Below, in pieces: positions 1 to 8,406 of a stretch of 45,460 nt of DNA. Each line of letters begins with the position of its first letter. The stretch's first letter is position 1. The position numbers and the translations under genes were made by a program. The notes below the pieces were generated by a model. The model was not told the origin of the DNA. It saw only the letters and a program-made list of their open reading frames with translations, and ran no database searches. The stretch spans positions 1 to 45,460 of the forward strand of contig LJSY01000031.1 in the NCBI GenBank assembly GCA_001314805.1, read 5' to 3'. Origin of the DNA: Rhodobacteraceae bacterium HLUCCO18 (GTDB lineage: Bacteria > Pseudomonadota > Alphaproteobacteria > Rhodobacterales > Rhodobacteraceae).

Positions 1-70
1 ATGGCACGCTGTCAGATCTCAGCTCGCCATCATGTTCGAAGACCGCTTCCCAATGGCCTGACAAATGACG

Positions 71-973
71 TCAGAGCACAAAATATCTGACAGTCTCGCC
101 CATGGCGGTTTCCTCGGCCCGCTGCTGGAACTCCTCCATCTCGAAAACGGCGGCGAAGGCGCTCTCCAGTGCCTGGACCTGTTCCTCTTCGATCCCGGCA
201 GGTGCCGCGACCACCCGGAAGCTTCCCCAGACGACATCATAGCCTTCCTCCTGGAGCGTGGGCACGTCAGGAAGAAACGGGCTGCGTTGGCTGTCCATCA
301 CGCCGAGGACACGCGCTTGCCCCGCCTGCACAGCCGGGAACACCGCCGCCAGGTTGACCGATGCTGCATCGGTCTCGCCCGAGAGCAGGGCCTCGCGCTG
401 GGGTCCGGACCCTTCGGGATACGGCACGTGGTTGACCTCGATCCCCGACGCGGCGGCGAAGTCCAATGCCGGCAGGTGCCACACACCACCCAGTCCGACA
501 TTCGAGATCGACAGCTCACCGGGCGCTTCTGCGGCGGCGGCGACGAAATCTCCCAGCGTCTGGAAGGGCGAGTCCGCCGCGACGGCGAGCACGGTGGGGT
601 GGATCGTGACCGACGCGATGTAGGTCAGATCGCTGGTGTCGTAGCCCGGCACCAGGTTGTAGTAGGGCACTGTGATCACGCTGTCCCAGGTCAGCGAGCC
701 GATCGTGTAGCCGTCGGCGCGGGATCGCATCAGGCGCATCGTGCCGACCCCGCTTTGCGCGCCGGTGATGTTCTGGGTGTTTATGCCGACGCCGAGTTGC
801 TGTTCGGCGAAGTTCATGAAGGTCCGCATCACCGTGTCGGTGCCTCCGCCCGCGCTCCACGGCATGATGTGCGTGATATCGTTTTCCGGGTATCCCTGTG
901 CGGATACCGCACCCGCCATGGGCAGTGTGAGAAGAAAACCGGCAAGCGCCAGCCCTGTCCTGCGCGTGATCAT
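71..973 (-). CDS. TctC-family (Bug) tripartite tricarboxylate transporter substrate-binding protein
   Basis: Periplasmic solute receptor of a TTT system, which binds carboxylated compounds and hands them to a TctAB permease. The first ~26 residues form a signal peptide: basic MITRRTG start, hydrophobic core, cleavage after a V-S-A-Q stretch. The mature part has the family pattern, with PW.AGGGTDT near the N-terminus and an ADGYTIG block. The ATG at 973 is preferred over an upstream in-frame start at 1012 because AGGAG lies 6 nt before it. It follows the TPP enzyme by 51 bp on the same strand, so one transcript is likely. No tctA/tctB is visible here; they may lie left of the window. The protein (300 aa) ends abruptly soon after GETVRY, about 20-30 residues short of usual TctC proteins, so the C-terminus may be trimmed by a small mutation. 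Substrate unknown. Confidence 0.85.
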   Translation of the reverse strand: MITRRTGLALAGFLLTLPMAGAVSAQGYPENDITHIMPWSAGGGTDTVMRTFMNFAEQQLGVGINTQNITGAQSGVGTMRLMRSRADGYTIGSLTWDSVITVPYYNLVPGYDTSDLTYIASVTIHPTVLAVAADSPFQTLGDFVAAAAEAPGELSISNVGLGGVWHLPALDFAAASGIEVNHVPYPEGSGPQREALLSGETDAASVNLAAVFPAVQAGQARVLGVMDSQRSPFLPDVPTLQEEGYDVVWGSFRVVAAPAGIEEEQVQALESAFAAVFEMEEFQQRAEETAMGETVRYFVL

Positions 974-1024
974 GATGAACTCCTTTCCCTGTGGTGTCGT
1001 GCGCCCCTTCATGAGGCGCGTCGA

Positions 1025-2731
1025 TTATCCCATCCAGCGGCGGACGGGGGCTTGAGCCTCTTCGAGCGGCTGGCAGGCGACATCGATCAGCGTCGGACCG
1101 TCGTGGGCGATGGCCTCGCGCAGGACGCCTTCCAGCTTGTGCGGATCGGCCACGCTCCAGGACTTCACACCGAAGCCGGCGGCAACGGCCGCGTGATCGC
1201 TGCGTTGGAAATCCACATTGTAGTAGCGGGCGTCGCAGTCGTCGCGCTGGCTGGCCTTGATCCACCCGAAGCTTGAATTCGACAGCACGATGTAGGTGAT
1301 CGGCGCGCGTACGCGCGTCACCGTTTCCAGTTCTCCGCAGGTGAACCCGAACGACCCGTCCCCCATGAGCGCAACCGTCTTGCGGTGCGGCGCGCCGAAC
1401 CATGCGCCCAGCGCGGCTGACAGGGAATAGCCCAGCGCTCCGTGCGCCCGGTTGGTGATGAAATGCCGGCCGGCCCGGGGAAGCGTGTAGTATGCCGAAA
1501 GATAGGGACAGGAGGTTCCCGGGTCCGACACGATCGTCGCGTCCTCCGGAAGGCATCGCTTCAGGGTGGCGATCACGCGCTCTGGCCGTATCGGGTACGC
1601 GTCCGACTGCGCGATCGCGTCGAAGCGTTCGAACTTGCGCCGCCGGATGTCGGCGGCCGTGCCGGCCCCGCCAAACGCCGTCTCCTGCCCCATCCGGGCC
1701 AGTTCCTCGTTCAGCGCATCCAGCGCCAGCCGCAGATCGCCCACGACGCCGACCTCTGTCGGGAGCACGGCACCGACGACCATCGGGTCTATGTCGAAAT
1801 GCACGATCCGGGTTCCGGGCCGTGGTGCCTCCCAGCGCGATGTCGTGGTCGATCCTGCGCGGCAGCCCATGAAGATTACCAGATCCGCACCGGCCATCGC
1901 CTCCCAGGTCTCGTCCGTGCCACCATTGGATCCGACCACCCCGACGCAGTTCGGATGCGTCTCGGGAAGGCTGCCCTGCCCGGAAATCGATGTCGCCACG
2001 GGAATGTCGAGCAGGGTCGCCAACCGGTCGAGCGCATCGGTCGCCCCGGAGATCACGACGCCGCCGCCGCAGACGATCAGGGGCGCGCGGGCCGACAGGA
2101 TGGCCTCCGCCGCCGCCCTGACCGACTCGGGATCAGGCCCCGTCCGGTAGGCCGGATACCGTGCCAGCTCGGGGTCGGCCCAGATCTCGTCCGCCGGCAC
2201 CGGGTCGTACTGGATATCGTAGGGCAGTCCGAGATGGGCCGCGCCGGATCGCCCGGTCGTCATGGCACGAAACGCCTTTCGTACCATCCGCGGAATGTGG
2301 TCCGCGCGTGTAATCACCGTGTTCCATTTGGTCAGCGGCGCCATCAGGGCGTTCTGGTCCACCTCGGTCAGCGGATACCGCCCGTAGGACGAAACCGAGA
2401 CGTCCGTCGTGATCCCGAGTACCGCGTATGAGCTTTCATTCGCCTCGATGAGGCCGGGAAGGATATAGGTCGCGCCGCCCCCCGAAGGCCCTTCGCAGAC
2501 CCCGACCCGACCGGTGACGCGCGAATACGCGTCCGCCATGTAGGCTGCACTTCGTTCGTCGCGGGTCAGCACATGCGTGATCGAATGGTCGAGTTGGCGC
2601 ATCGCGTCATAGAACGGCAGGGTGGTATCGCCGCAAAGCCCGAAGATGTGACTGACGCCGTGAGCTTCCAGACTGCGCACCATCGCCTGCGCGCCGTTCA
2701 TTCGGTTTTGCAAGTTGCCCCCCTTCAGCAT
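1025..2731 (-). CDS. Thiamine pyrophosphate-dependent enzyme, acetolactate synthase-like
   Basis: Member of the acetolactate synthase/oxalyl-CoA decarboxylase/sulfoacetaldehyde acetyltransferase superfamily: cytosolic ThDP enzymes that make or break C-C bonds next to a carbonyl. Three domains are visible. The N-terminal pyrimidine-binding domain has FGLCGD and the activating Glu in DERSAAYMADAYSR. The central domain contains a GGGVVISGA segment. The C-terminal PP-binding domain carries GDGSFGF followed ~25 residues later by SNSSFGW, the ThDP/Mg motif. Length (568 aa) is normal. The start is uncertain: the ATG at 2731 has no clear SD; a TTG at 2713 sits 4 nt after GGGGGG; the ATG at 2701 (MNGAQAMVR) matches where family members usually begin. 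The downstream TctC gene suggests catabolism of an imported organic acid rather than branched-chain amino-acid synthesis, and no small regulatory subunit gene is adjacent. Exact reaction not assignable. Confidence 0.85.
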   Translation of the reverse strand: MLKGGNLQNRMNGAQAMVRSLEAHGVSHIFGLCGDTTLPFYDAMRQLDHSITHVLTRDERSAAYMADAYSRVTGRVGVCEGPSGGGATYILPGLIEANESSYAVLGITTDVSVSSYGRYPLTEVDQNALMAPLTKWNTVITRADHIPRMVRKAFRAMTTGRSGAAHLGLPYDIQYDPVPADEIWADPELARYPAYRTGPDPESVRAAAEAILSARAPLIVCGGGVVISGATDALDRLATLLDIPVATSISGQGSLPETHPNCVGVVGSNGGTDETWEAMAGADLVIFMGCRAGSTTTSRWEAPRPGTRIVHFDIDPMVVGAVLPTEVGVVGDLRLALDALNEELARMGQETAFGGAGTAADIRRRKFERFDAIAQSDAYPIRPERVIATLKRCLPEDATIVSDPGTSCPYLSAYYTLPRAGRHFITNRAHGALGYSLSAALGAWFGAPHRKTVALMGDGSFGFTCGELETVTRVRAPITYIVLSNSSFGWIKASQRDDCDARYYNVDFQRSDHAAVAAGFGVKSWSVADPHKLEGVLREAIAHDGPTLIDVACQPLEEAQAPVRRWMG

Positions 2732-2864
2732 TTCCGGGCCGGGTCAGGATCGGCACGCACCGTCGACGCCCACGTATTAGGTATTACACAACTCACCATC
2801 AGGGTGGGAGGTCGGGACGGCAAGCCAAGCTCCCGGGCTTTCTGGTATCCGGGGGCGGAATGCA

Positions 2865-2893
2865 GCCGTTTGCACAAAATTTCGCCGTTTGCA
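2865..2893. repeat. Tandem 10-bp direct repeat upstream of the TPP-enzyme gene (possible operator)
   Basis: GCCGTTTGCA occurs at 2865-2874 and again at 2884-2893, 19 bp apart, i.e. about two helical turns. The intervening bases are AT-rich, unlike the surroundings. On the transcribed strand the element reads TGCAAACGGC twice and lies ~135-160 bp upstream of the TPP-enzyme start. A transcription-factor binding pair is a reasonable guess. No regulator gene is adjacent in the window. Confidence 0.4.
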
Positions 2894-2988
2894 TAATTCT
2901 TGAGGCACATCAGGGACAACGTGGCTGCCGATAGGCCGTGACGAGTGCACATGTGTCTGATACCGCCCCGGGCAACACAGTCGGTGCT

Positions 2989-3183
2989 TCACTGGGAAAT
3001 GGTTTCGGCCTCGCGCATGGCCCATATCCGCTGGCACGCCGGGCGCGCGTGAAGCGGCTTGAGCCAGGTTTGGGTCGCAGGGTATTCCGAGATCAAGCTG
3101 CCTTGGCCGGTGGAGTAGCGCATGATCTCGGTCATGTTGATGTCTGCCACGGTGAACCGGACGGCCGCTCTGACCGAGCGCAC
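2989..3183 (-). pseudogene. C-terminal remnant of a glutathione S-transferase
   Basis: The last ~55 codons read like the C-terminal helical domain of a bacterial GST: RFTVADINMTEIMRY, then YPATQTWLKPLHARPACQ and an AMREAE end. Nothing GST-like precedes the RFTVADIN block. The upstream in-frame sequence is short, lacks a thioredoxin-fold domain and cannot encode the ~140 residues that should come first. I read it as a deletion relic. The remaining part of the 573-bp space between the TPP enzyme and the helicase holds no other gene that I can see. Confidence 0.6.
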
Positions 3184-3304
3184 GGCCTTTACGCGAGATA
3201 ACGAGCCGTATAACGAGCCGTTCGACTGCCCCGGCTGGGGCCGGTTCGAATTTGTCAGGCACCGCCGGTCAATCGGCTAAAAATCCGCTCCGAGCCCGGC
3301 GGTA

Positions 3305-5356
3305 TCACGATTTCTGCGTTGGCTTCCTCGTCGGGCGCGCTTCCGGACCCTTTGTGACGCGCGCCTTGAACCGTTTCGGCTTGTCGCCATCCTTTCGGCC
3401 CTTGCCGCGTTCGCGACCCGGCCCGATGGGTTTGGACGGATCGGCGGCATCCTTGCGCGTCTGGGGGCCCATCGCGGCGCCCGTGCCGGATTGCCCCTTC
3501 TCCATGGCGTCCCGATCCTTAGCCTGTCCTGGGTTCGGCTTTCCGTGCTTGGGCTTTTTCGCCGTGTATTTGTCCGCCCTGTCCTGGCGCGCATCGGGTT
3601 TTCCCCTGCGCCGTTCGGTCGGATCGGTCGCAGCGCGTTTCACCTCAACGGCCTTCCGGGTCCCGGCGGAGGGTCTGTGCTTTTCCTCATCCTGGCGAGG
3701 CACGTCTTGCGGAACCTTCGGTGTGGCCGGCGGACCCTTGGGCGAGGCGTCGAATTCCGGCGGGCCCGGCAGTTCCGTCAGACGCGCGCCCTGTTCGATC
3801 TCGAGTTCGGGGCCCAGCTCGGTCTTCATGGCGGAAACGGCATCGGTCAGGATCTCGATGAAGGTCTCCTGATATTGGACACGAATGGCCCCGATCGCGT
3901 CCTTCGACAGCCCCGCATTGCGGCACAGCATGGGAAGCAGCCAGCGCGGCTCGGCGCGCTGCTTGCGACCGACCGACAGCGAAAACCAGGTGCTCGGCCC
4001 GAAGGCGGAGGGCTCGCGCGTCGTGCGCATGCCGGGCTCGGGCGTGTCGCCGAGGATCTCGGGCGCCGAGTTGCGGTCGCGATAGAGCCGCAGATAGGCG
4101 GCCGCGACCTTTTCGGCTGAGTGCGCCTGCAAGAGTCGGTCGGCGAAGGTCTGTTCCTCGGGGCTGAGCGCTCTGTCCCATGCGGGATCGGACATCAGCC
4201 TCTCCTCGTCGCGGGCAAGCACCGCTTCGGCCGAGGGCGGCGTGCCCCACTCGGCCTCCAGGTTGGCGAATTTCAAGAGGCGCTGCGCCTTTGGCTTTTG
4301 ACGCACCGGCACGATAAGCACCGAGGTCCCCTTGCGCCCGGCGCGCCCCGTGCGGCCCGAACGGTGCAGGAGCGATTCCGAATTGGTCGGCAGGTCCGCA
4401 TGGATGACCAGCTCGAGACCGGGCAGGTCGATGCCGCGCGCCGCCACATCGGTCGCGATGCACACGCGCGCTCGACCATCCCGCAGGGCCTGCAAGGCAT
4501 GGGTGCGCTCGGACTGGCTCAATTCGCCGGACAGCGCCACGACCGAAAACCCTCTGTTCGAGAACTTTGCCGTCAGCCGGGCCACCATGGAGCGGGTGTT
4601 GGCAAAGATGATCGCCGTTTGCGGGTCATGATACCGCAACAGGTTGATGATCGCCTTTTCGATATCCGACGGGGCCACGGTCAGCGCAACATAGGCGATG
4701 TCGCTATGCTGAGCGCCCTTGTCGCCAACCTCGATCCGCCGGGCGTCCGCTTTCTGGTAGGTTTGCGCAAGCTTGGCGATGGCGCGCGGCACCGTCGCCG
4801 AGAACAGCAGCGTGCGGCGGCTCTCCGGTGTGTGGTCGAGAATGAATTCGAGATCCTCGGAGAACCCCATGTCGAGCATTTCATCCGCTTCGTCGAGGAC
4901 GACGGCCTTCAGGTCGCTCAGATCGATCACCCCACGGGACACATGGTCTCTGAGACGGCCGGGCGTGGCGACAATGACATGGGCGCCGCGCTCGATCGCC
5001 CTGCGTTCGGTCCGGGCATCCATGCCCCCGACAGCGGAGGCGGTGACGATCCCGGCCTCCGCGAATAGCCAGTCGAACTCCCGCTGCACCTGCATGGCCA
5101 ATTCGCGCGTGGGCGCAATGATCAGAGCCAGCGGTGTCGCCGGACGCTCAAATCGTCCATCCCTGTCCAGCAGATCATGTGCAAGGGCCAGCGCGAAGCC
5201 GACCGTCTTCCCGGAACCGGTTTGCGCCGATACCAAAAGGTCAAGCCCGGCCAATTCCGGCTGCGTCACCGCCACTTGAACCGGCGTCGGTTTGCGGTAG
5301 CCCTTGGCGGCCAATGTCTTCGACAGCGTTTCGGGCTGTCCGGAGAAATCCTGCAT
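3305..5356 (-). CDS. DEAD-box ATP-dependent RNA helicase with DbpA-like RNA-binding domain and long basic tail
   Basis: Unwinds or remodels RNA using ATP, probably in ribosome assembly or mRNA turnover. All core motifs are present: Q-motif (KPTPVQ, ~22-27), motif I AQTGSGKT (44-51), Ia PTRELA (82-87), TPGR, DEAD (155-158), SAT (186-188), ARGID and HRSGRTGRAGR (331-341). Residues ~455-525 (FSLSVGRKQRAEPRWLL onward) resemble the DbpA C-terminal RNA-binding domain. The last ~140 residues are a low-complexity Lys/Arg/Pro/Gly tail, common in alphaproteobacterial homologues of this size (683 aa). The ATG at 5356 follows AGGTG by 4-5 nt. It is monocistronic. DbpA/DeaD-like; I do not assign a symbol. 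Confidence 0.93.
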   Translation of the reverse strand: MQDFSGQPETLSKTLAAKGYRKPTPVQVAVTQPELAGLDLLVSAQTGSGKTVGFALALAHDLLDRDGRFERPATPLALIIAPTRELAMQVQREFDWLFAEAGIVTASAVGGMDARTERRAIERGAHVIVATPGRLRDHVSRGVIDLSDLKAVVLDEADEMLDMGFSEDLEFILDHTPESRRTLLFSATVPRAIAKLAQTYQKADARRIEVGDKGAQHSDIAYVALTVAPSDIEKAIINLLRYHDPQTAIIFANTRSMVARLTAKFSNRGFSVVALSGELSQSERTHALQALRDGRARVCIATDVAARGIDLPGLELVIHADLPTNSESLLHRSGRTGRAGRKGTSVLIVPVRQKPKAQRLLKFANLEAEWGTPPSAEAVLARDEERLMSDPAWDRALSPEEQTFADRLLQAHSAEKVAAAYLRLYRDRNSAPEILGDTPEPGMRTTREPSAFGPSTWFSLSVGRKQRAEPRWLLPMLCRNAGLSKDAIGAIRVQYQETFIEILTDAVSAMKTELGPELEIEQGARLTELPGPPEFDASPKGPPATPKVPQDVPRQDEEKHRPSAGTRKAVEVKRAATDPTERRRGKPDARQDRADKYTAKKPKHGKPNPGQAKDRDAMEKGQSGTGAAMGPQTRKDAADPSKPIGPGRERGKGRKDGDKPKRFKARVTKGPEARPTRKPTQKS

Positions 5357-5555
5357 GCATCACCTGGAAGGAGGGAAGACCTCGCCATTAAGCGTGTTGG
5401 CTGCCATTGTATAGACCGCAGGAATGACCGGAACCGATGGTATCCGACGGGGTAGTGCGCCGCGACGGGGCGGGAAGCGGAAGCTGTCGAATGCAAGGGA
5501 GTGGGTCCAGCCGGTCAACTGGCCTTGCCTGTGTGGACAGCCCCGGTTTTGCATG

Positions 5556-6170
5556 GGTAGTGTCCGTCAAGGTGGTGTAATTTCCCGGATGGCCTGAGGG
5601 CATGTCAGGCGGCTTTCGTTGTGATGCTGAGACTGGGGTCGATCTCCTCGGTGTCGATCCGGGCGAAGGCCTCGACCATCATGTAGCGGCCCGAGGTCTG
5701 CCATTCGTCAACCTTATCGAACGGCACCGCACCGATCCGGCGCATGATGGAGGCCTCGTTCGGGAAGATCCGCACGACATCGGCGCGGCGTTTCACTTCC
5801 TTGTTCAGACGCTCGATCGGGTTCGTGCTGTGCAGTTTTGTGCGGTGCTGGCGGGGGGGAGGTCGCGCCGGTCCGCCGCAGGCGGCAGACTGACAAGTGG
5901 ACAGCCTGAATCAAGAACGGGCCGAGCCAAATATCCGCCAACAGGTCGTGCTCGCTGGCGTCCATCAGGTCGGCCAGCTTGGGCCAGCACGGGCGCAGCT
6001 GTTCGGACACCTTGCGCATTCGCCATTGTCCTCGGACCAATGGCGGTCAATGGCTCATTCTCGCCGGCGTGCGCGCGGTCGGGTTGGTCGAAGGCTTGCC
6101 GGATCGCGGCCGCGACGACGGTATGCTGGCCGCGCGAGACATGGCCCGAAACGAGGCCCTGCGGGACGCC
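5556..6170 (-). mobile_element. Remnant of an IS256-family insertion sequence (3' third only)
   Basis: The left limit is suggested by the sequence at ~5556-5580 (GGGTAGTGTCCGTCAAGG onward), which lies where the terminal inverted repeat beyond an IS256 transposase stop should be. The right side ends inside the transposase reading frame near 6170 with no matching inverted repeat found, so the element is truncated and could not move by itself. It sits between the helicase gene and the truncated CoxL-like gene, and may have mediated the deletion that removed the rest of both IS and neighbouring gene. Confidence 0.6.
5605..6170 (-). pseudogene. Degenerate IS256-family (Mutator-type) transposase, C-terminal part
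   Basis: Transposase segments are scattered over three frames. Near 6165-6080 there is HVSRGQHTVVAAAIRQAFDQ. Around 6030-5935 comes WRMRKVSEQLRP and KLADLMDASEHDLLAD. From ~5860 to 5605 comes HRTKLHSTNPIERLNKEV, KRRADVVRIFPNEASIMR and RYMMVEAF. These are consecutive blocks of the IS256 transposase C-terminal half. Frames shift twice, and ~70 bp of unrelated sequence separates LLAD from HRTKL, where intact proteins have only a few residues. The N-terminal half with the first catalytic Asp is missing. Non-functional. Confidence 0.75.
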
Positions 6171-6444
6171 AAATACCTTGGGCACGTCCTGCGGCGGTCC
6201 CTCTCGGCAGATTGCTGCGCAATCGCATGCCGGGCAATGGTTGAAGCGGATACCACCGCCGAAACCGCGTCGAGACCAAGATGCACTGCGTGAAACTGCG
6301 GGGTCAGCGGCTCGCGGCACGGGACTCCGACCGTCAGTTCGCCGAACTCCGGGTCCGCATCGCCGTCCGGCGTCACGATCTCTTCCCGTCGGCAGGTCGG
6401 GGCGCACGACCCGTCCCGGAACCTTCCGGCAGGCACAGGGACGC

Positions 6445-6800
6445 GCCATCGGCGTACAGGGCCTGCCATATCGCCGCTGACGTGAGCGGAATGTCCGGCA
6501 GGCGGACCTCCACGCGGCGCAGCGCATGGGCGACGGCATTGCTGGTCGCCGCGAGTGCCCCCGTCGTGCCGGCTTCGCCCGCGCCCTTCACGCCCAGGGG
6601 GTTGGTGGGCGACGGTACGTCATGAGCAAGAACCTGCATCGGCGGCATGTCCCCGGCTCTCGGCAAGGTGTAATCCATCAGCGTCCCCGTCAGGACCTGG
6701 CCGTCCGGGTCGAACCGGTGCCCGTCCATCAGCGCCCCCGCGATCCCCTGCGCTATGCCGCCCCTGAGTTGCCCTTCCAGCGCATGGTGGGACATGACCG
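6445..6800 (-). pseudogene. C-terminal fragment of a CoxL-like molybdopterin hydroxylase large subunit
   Basis: In-frame residues match the C-terminus of the xanthine dehydrogenase/aerobic CO dehydrogenase large-subunit family: LEGQLRGGIAQGIAGALM, LTGTLMDYTLPRAGDMP, then NPLGVKGAGEAGTTGALAA and a closing PLTSAAIWQAL. This covers only the last ~120 of ~780 residues. The reading frame runs on ~25 residues past the usual end before stopping at 6373. The beginning is cut at ~6800, about 80 bp downstream of the Rieske ferredoxin stop. No catalytic Glu, FAD or Fe-S subunits accompany it, so this is debris. The 6170-6445 stretch between it and the transposase remnant shows nothing identifiable. Confidence 0.7.
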
Positions 6801-6878
6801 TCACGCCGCCATTCGGTCGGCGTCTCTGGGAAAGGTCGGCGACCGTGCGCCTTGCGCCATGCGAAGGGGCAGCCAGGA

Positions 6879-7190
6879 TCACAGCTCGATCTGGACGCGT
6901 CCGCCCACGATCCGCGCCGGGTACGTACCGAGAGCGACACAGGCCGGTGTGCGCAGGGCGGCGCCCGTCTTGTAGTTGAACCGTCCGTTGTGCATGGGAC
7001 ATTCGATCGTGTCGTCGAGCACCAGACCGTCGGCCAGATGCACCTGTTCGTGGGTACACAACCCGTCGGTCGCAAAGACCTCGCCGTCAGGCGATCTGTA
7101 GACGGCAAAGGTGCGTTCGCCATGATCGAAGCGGACAACGTCCTCTTCCTCGATGTCGTCCAATGCGCAAACGTCGGTCCATTCTGCCAT
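6879..7190 (-). CDS. Rieske-type [2Fe-2S] ferredoxin, MocE-like
   Basis: Small electron-transfer protein of 103 aa that would feed electrons to the desaturase/oxygenase encoded just upstream. The Rieske cluster ligands are visible as C45-T-H47 (GLCTHEQ) and C64-P-M-H67 (ECPMHNGRF), the CxH...CxxH pattern of non-haem oxygenase ferredoxins. The ATG at 7190 was chosen because GGGAGA lies ~8 nt upstream; the frame extends further only as a shadow of the desaturase gene. It is 32 bp downstream of the desaturase stop, hence co-transcribed. In characterised rhizopine (moc) systems MocD and MocE are a hydrocarbon oxygenase and its ferredoxin. The reductase expected next is not here; debris follows instead. 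Symbol left empty because orthology to MocE is by architecture only. Confidence 0.88.
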   Translation of the reverse strand: MAEWTDVCALDDIEEEDVVRFDHGERTFAVYRSPDGEVFATDGLCTHEQVHLADGLVLDDTIECPMHNGRFNYKTGAALRTPACVALGTYPARIVGGRVQIEL

Positions 7191-7222
7191 GGAACAGGTC
7201 TCCCTTTGGTGATGTGTCGGCC

Positions 7223-8317
7223 TCAGCGCTGCCCGACGGCGTTGTGGAATTCTTCCCGGTAGGGTCGCGCCGTCGCGGGAAGTGTCTTGCGGATGTAATG
7301 GCCCGGCTCCCGCCTTTGCCGGATGAGCGCCGGGATCATCTCGCAATAGGCGTCGATAAACGAAGTGTTGGGCGGTGGAAGATCGTGCTTGATCAGGTCG
7401 TGAAGCCTCGGCAGCGCGTGGTAGGGCACCATGGGGAACATGTGGTGTTCGACGTGGTAGTTCATGTTCCAGTAGATCCAGCGGCTGACCGGGTTCATCA
7501 GCACCGTGCGGCTGTTCAAGCGGTGGTCGACCACGTCTTCCGCGAGGCCCCCGTGCTGCAACAGCCCCGTCAGAAACATGTGCCACGCGCCGTAGATCCT
7601 CGGCCCGCCGATCAGCATGAGGGGAATGATCGACCACCAGGCGACGGCGGAGCCAATGGCCAGCGCGTAGATGGCGACATGCACCCGCGCCCAGAACACG
7701 GCCTTCGGGCGTTCGCTTTCCGGAATGTACTCGGCCTCCTCGGCGCTGATCCGCCCCAGAGCGTTTCGGATGAGGGTGCGCATCCAGAAGATCACGTCGG
7801 GCAGCCCGATGAAATGCAGCACTCCCATCACGAGGTCCGGCGGCCGCATGAACGGGATCTCGGGGTCCCGGCCCACGATGATCGTGTCGGTGTGGTGTCG
7901 CGCATGGCTCCAGCGCCAGCTTACCGGGTTGCGCATCACCATGAAGGACGCGATGTGGTAGACCGCGTCGTTCATCCATTCGGTGCGAAACGCGGTTCCG
8001 TGCCCGCATTCATGCCAGCGCGAGTCGCAGGCCGATCCGTAGAGCACCCCGTAGACGATCCAGAACGGCACGCTCCACCAGCTTCCCCACAACAGGACGC
8101 CGCCCGCGCCGCTCAAGACAAGCAGCACCAGCCAAAGCAGGGTGTCACGGATCGCCGGGCCGTCCCTGCGGCGCATCAGGTCCTTCATGACCTTGCGGGG
8201 TACGTCGGAATGATACCAGTCGGCCGAGGCGAGGCCGATCTCGACCGCGTGCCGCCCCTCGGGGCCGGTCAGTGAATAGTCGCGCGGATACGGGCTGTGC
8301 GCATCGACTGCCGTCAC
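7223..8317 (-). CDS. Membrane fatty acid desaturase/hydroxylase family protein, MocD-like
   Basis: Integral-membrane di-iron oxygenase. Three histidine boxes are clear: HECGH (102-106), HARHH (138-142) and HVEHH (288-292), with hydrophobic pairs around residues 60-95 and 215-260. Length 364 aa fits the family. The GTG at 8317 is preferred because AAGGGAGG lies 9 nt upstream; an in-frame GTG at 8341 would place that SD inside the gene. Pairing with a Rieske ferredoxin gene is the arrangement of MocD/MocE from rhizopine catabolism, where the pair is linked to oxidative removal of the O-methyl group of 3-O-methyl-scyllo-inosamine. That role is only inferred here; other members act on lipids or alkanes. 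It is divergent from a LacI regulator gene across a 276-bp AT-rich spacer, so LacI control is likely. Confidence 0.87.
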   Translation of the reverse strand: MTAVDAHSPYPRDYSLTGPEGRHAVEIGLASADWYHSDVPRKVMKDLMRRRDGPAIRDTLLWLVLLVLSGAGGVLLWGSWWSVPFWIVYGVLYGSACDSRWHECGHGTAFRTEWMNDAVYHIASFMVMRNPVSWRWSHARHHTDTIIVGRDPEIPFMRPPDLVMGVLHFIGLPDVIFWMRTLIRNALGRISAEEAEYIPESERPKAVFWARVHVAIYALAIGSAVAWWSIIPLMLIGGPRIYGAWHMFLTGLLQHGGLAEDVVDHRLNSRTVLMNPVSRWIYWNMNYHVEHHMFPMVPYHALPRLHDLIKHDLPPPNTSFIDAYCEMIPALIRQRREPGHYIRKTLPATARPYREEFHNAVGQR

Positions 8318-8406
8318 GTCAGGTGTCCTCCCTTGGGCCACGCCTGGCCGGCGCAGGCGGCGGTTCGTGTCTTGCCATCAGCTCACTCGGCGGCGCGGGC
8401 CATCAA

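Noticed and set aside
65-1276. Long open frame on the plus strand across the TctC and TPP genes
   Set aside because: Arg/His-rich composition, no family motif, fully antisense to well-supported genes; typical GC-rich shadow frame.
3215-3262. tRNA-like 3' half (GGTTCGAAT followed by GTCAGGCACCG)
   Set aside because: The T-loop motif is present but the T-stem bases do not pair, and no matching 5' half or anticodon arm lies upstream. At best a decayed fragment; not called as a tRNA.
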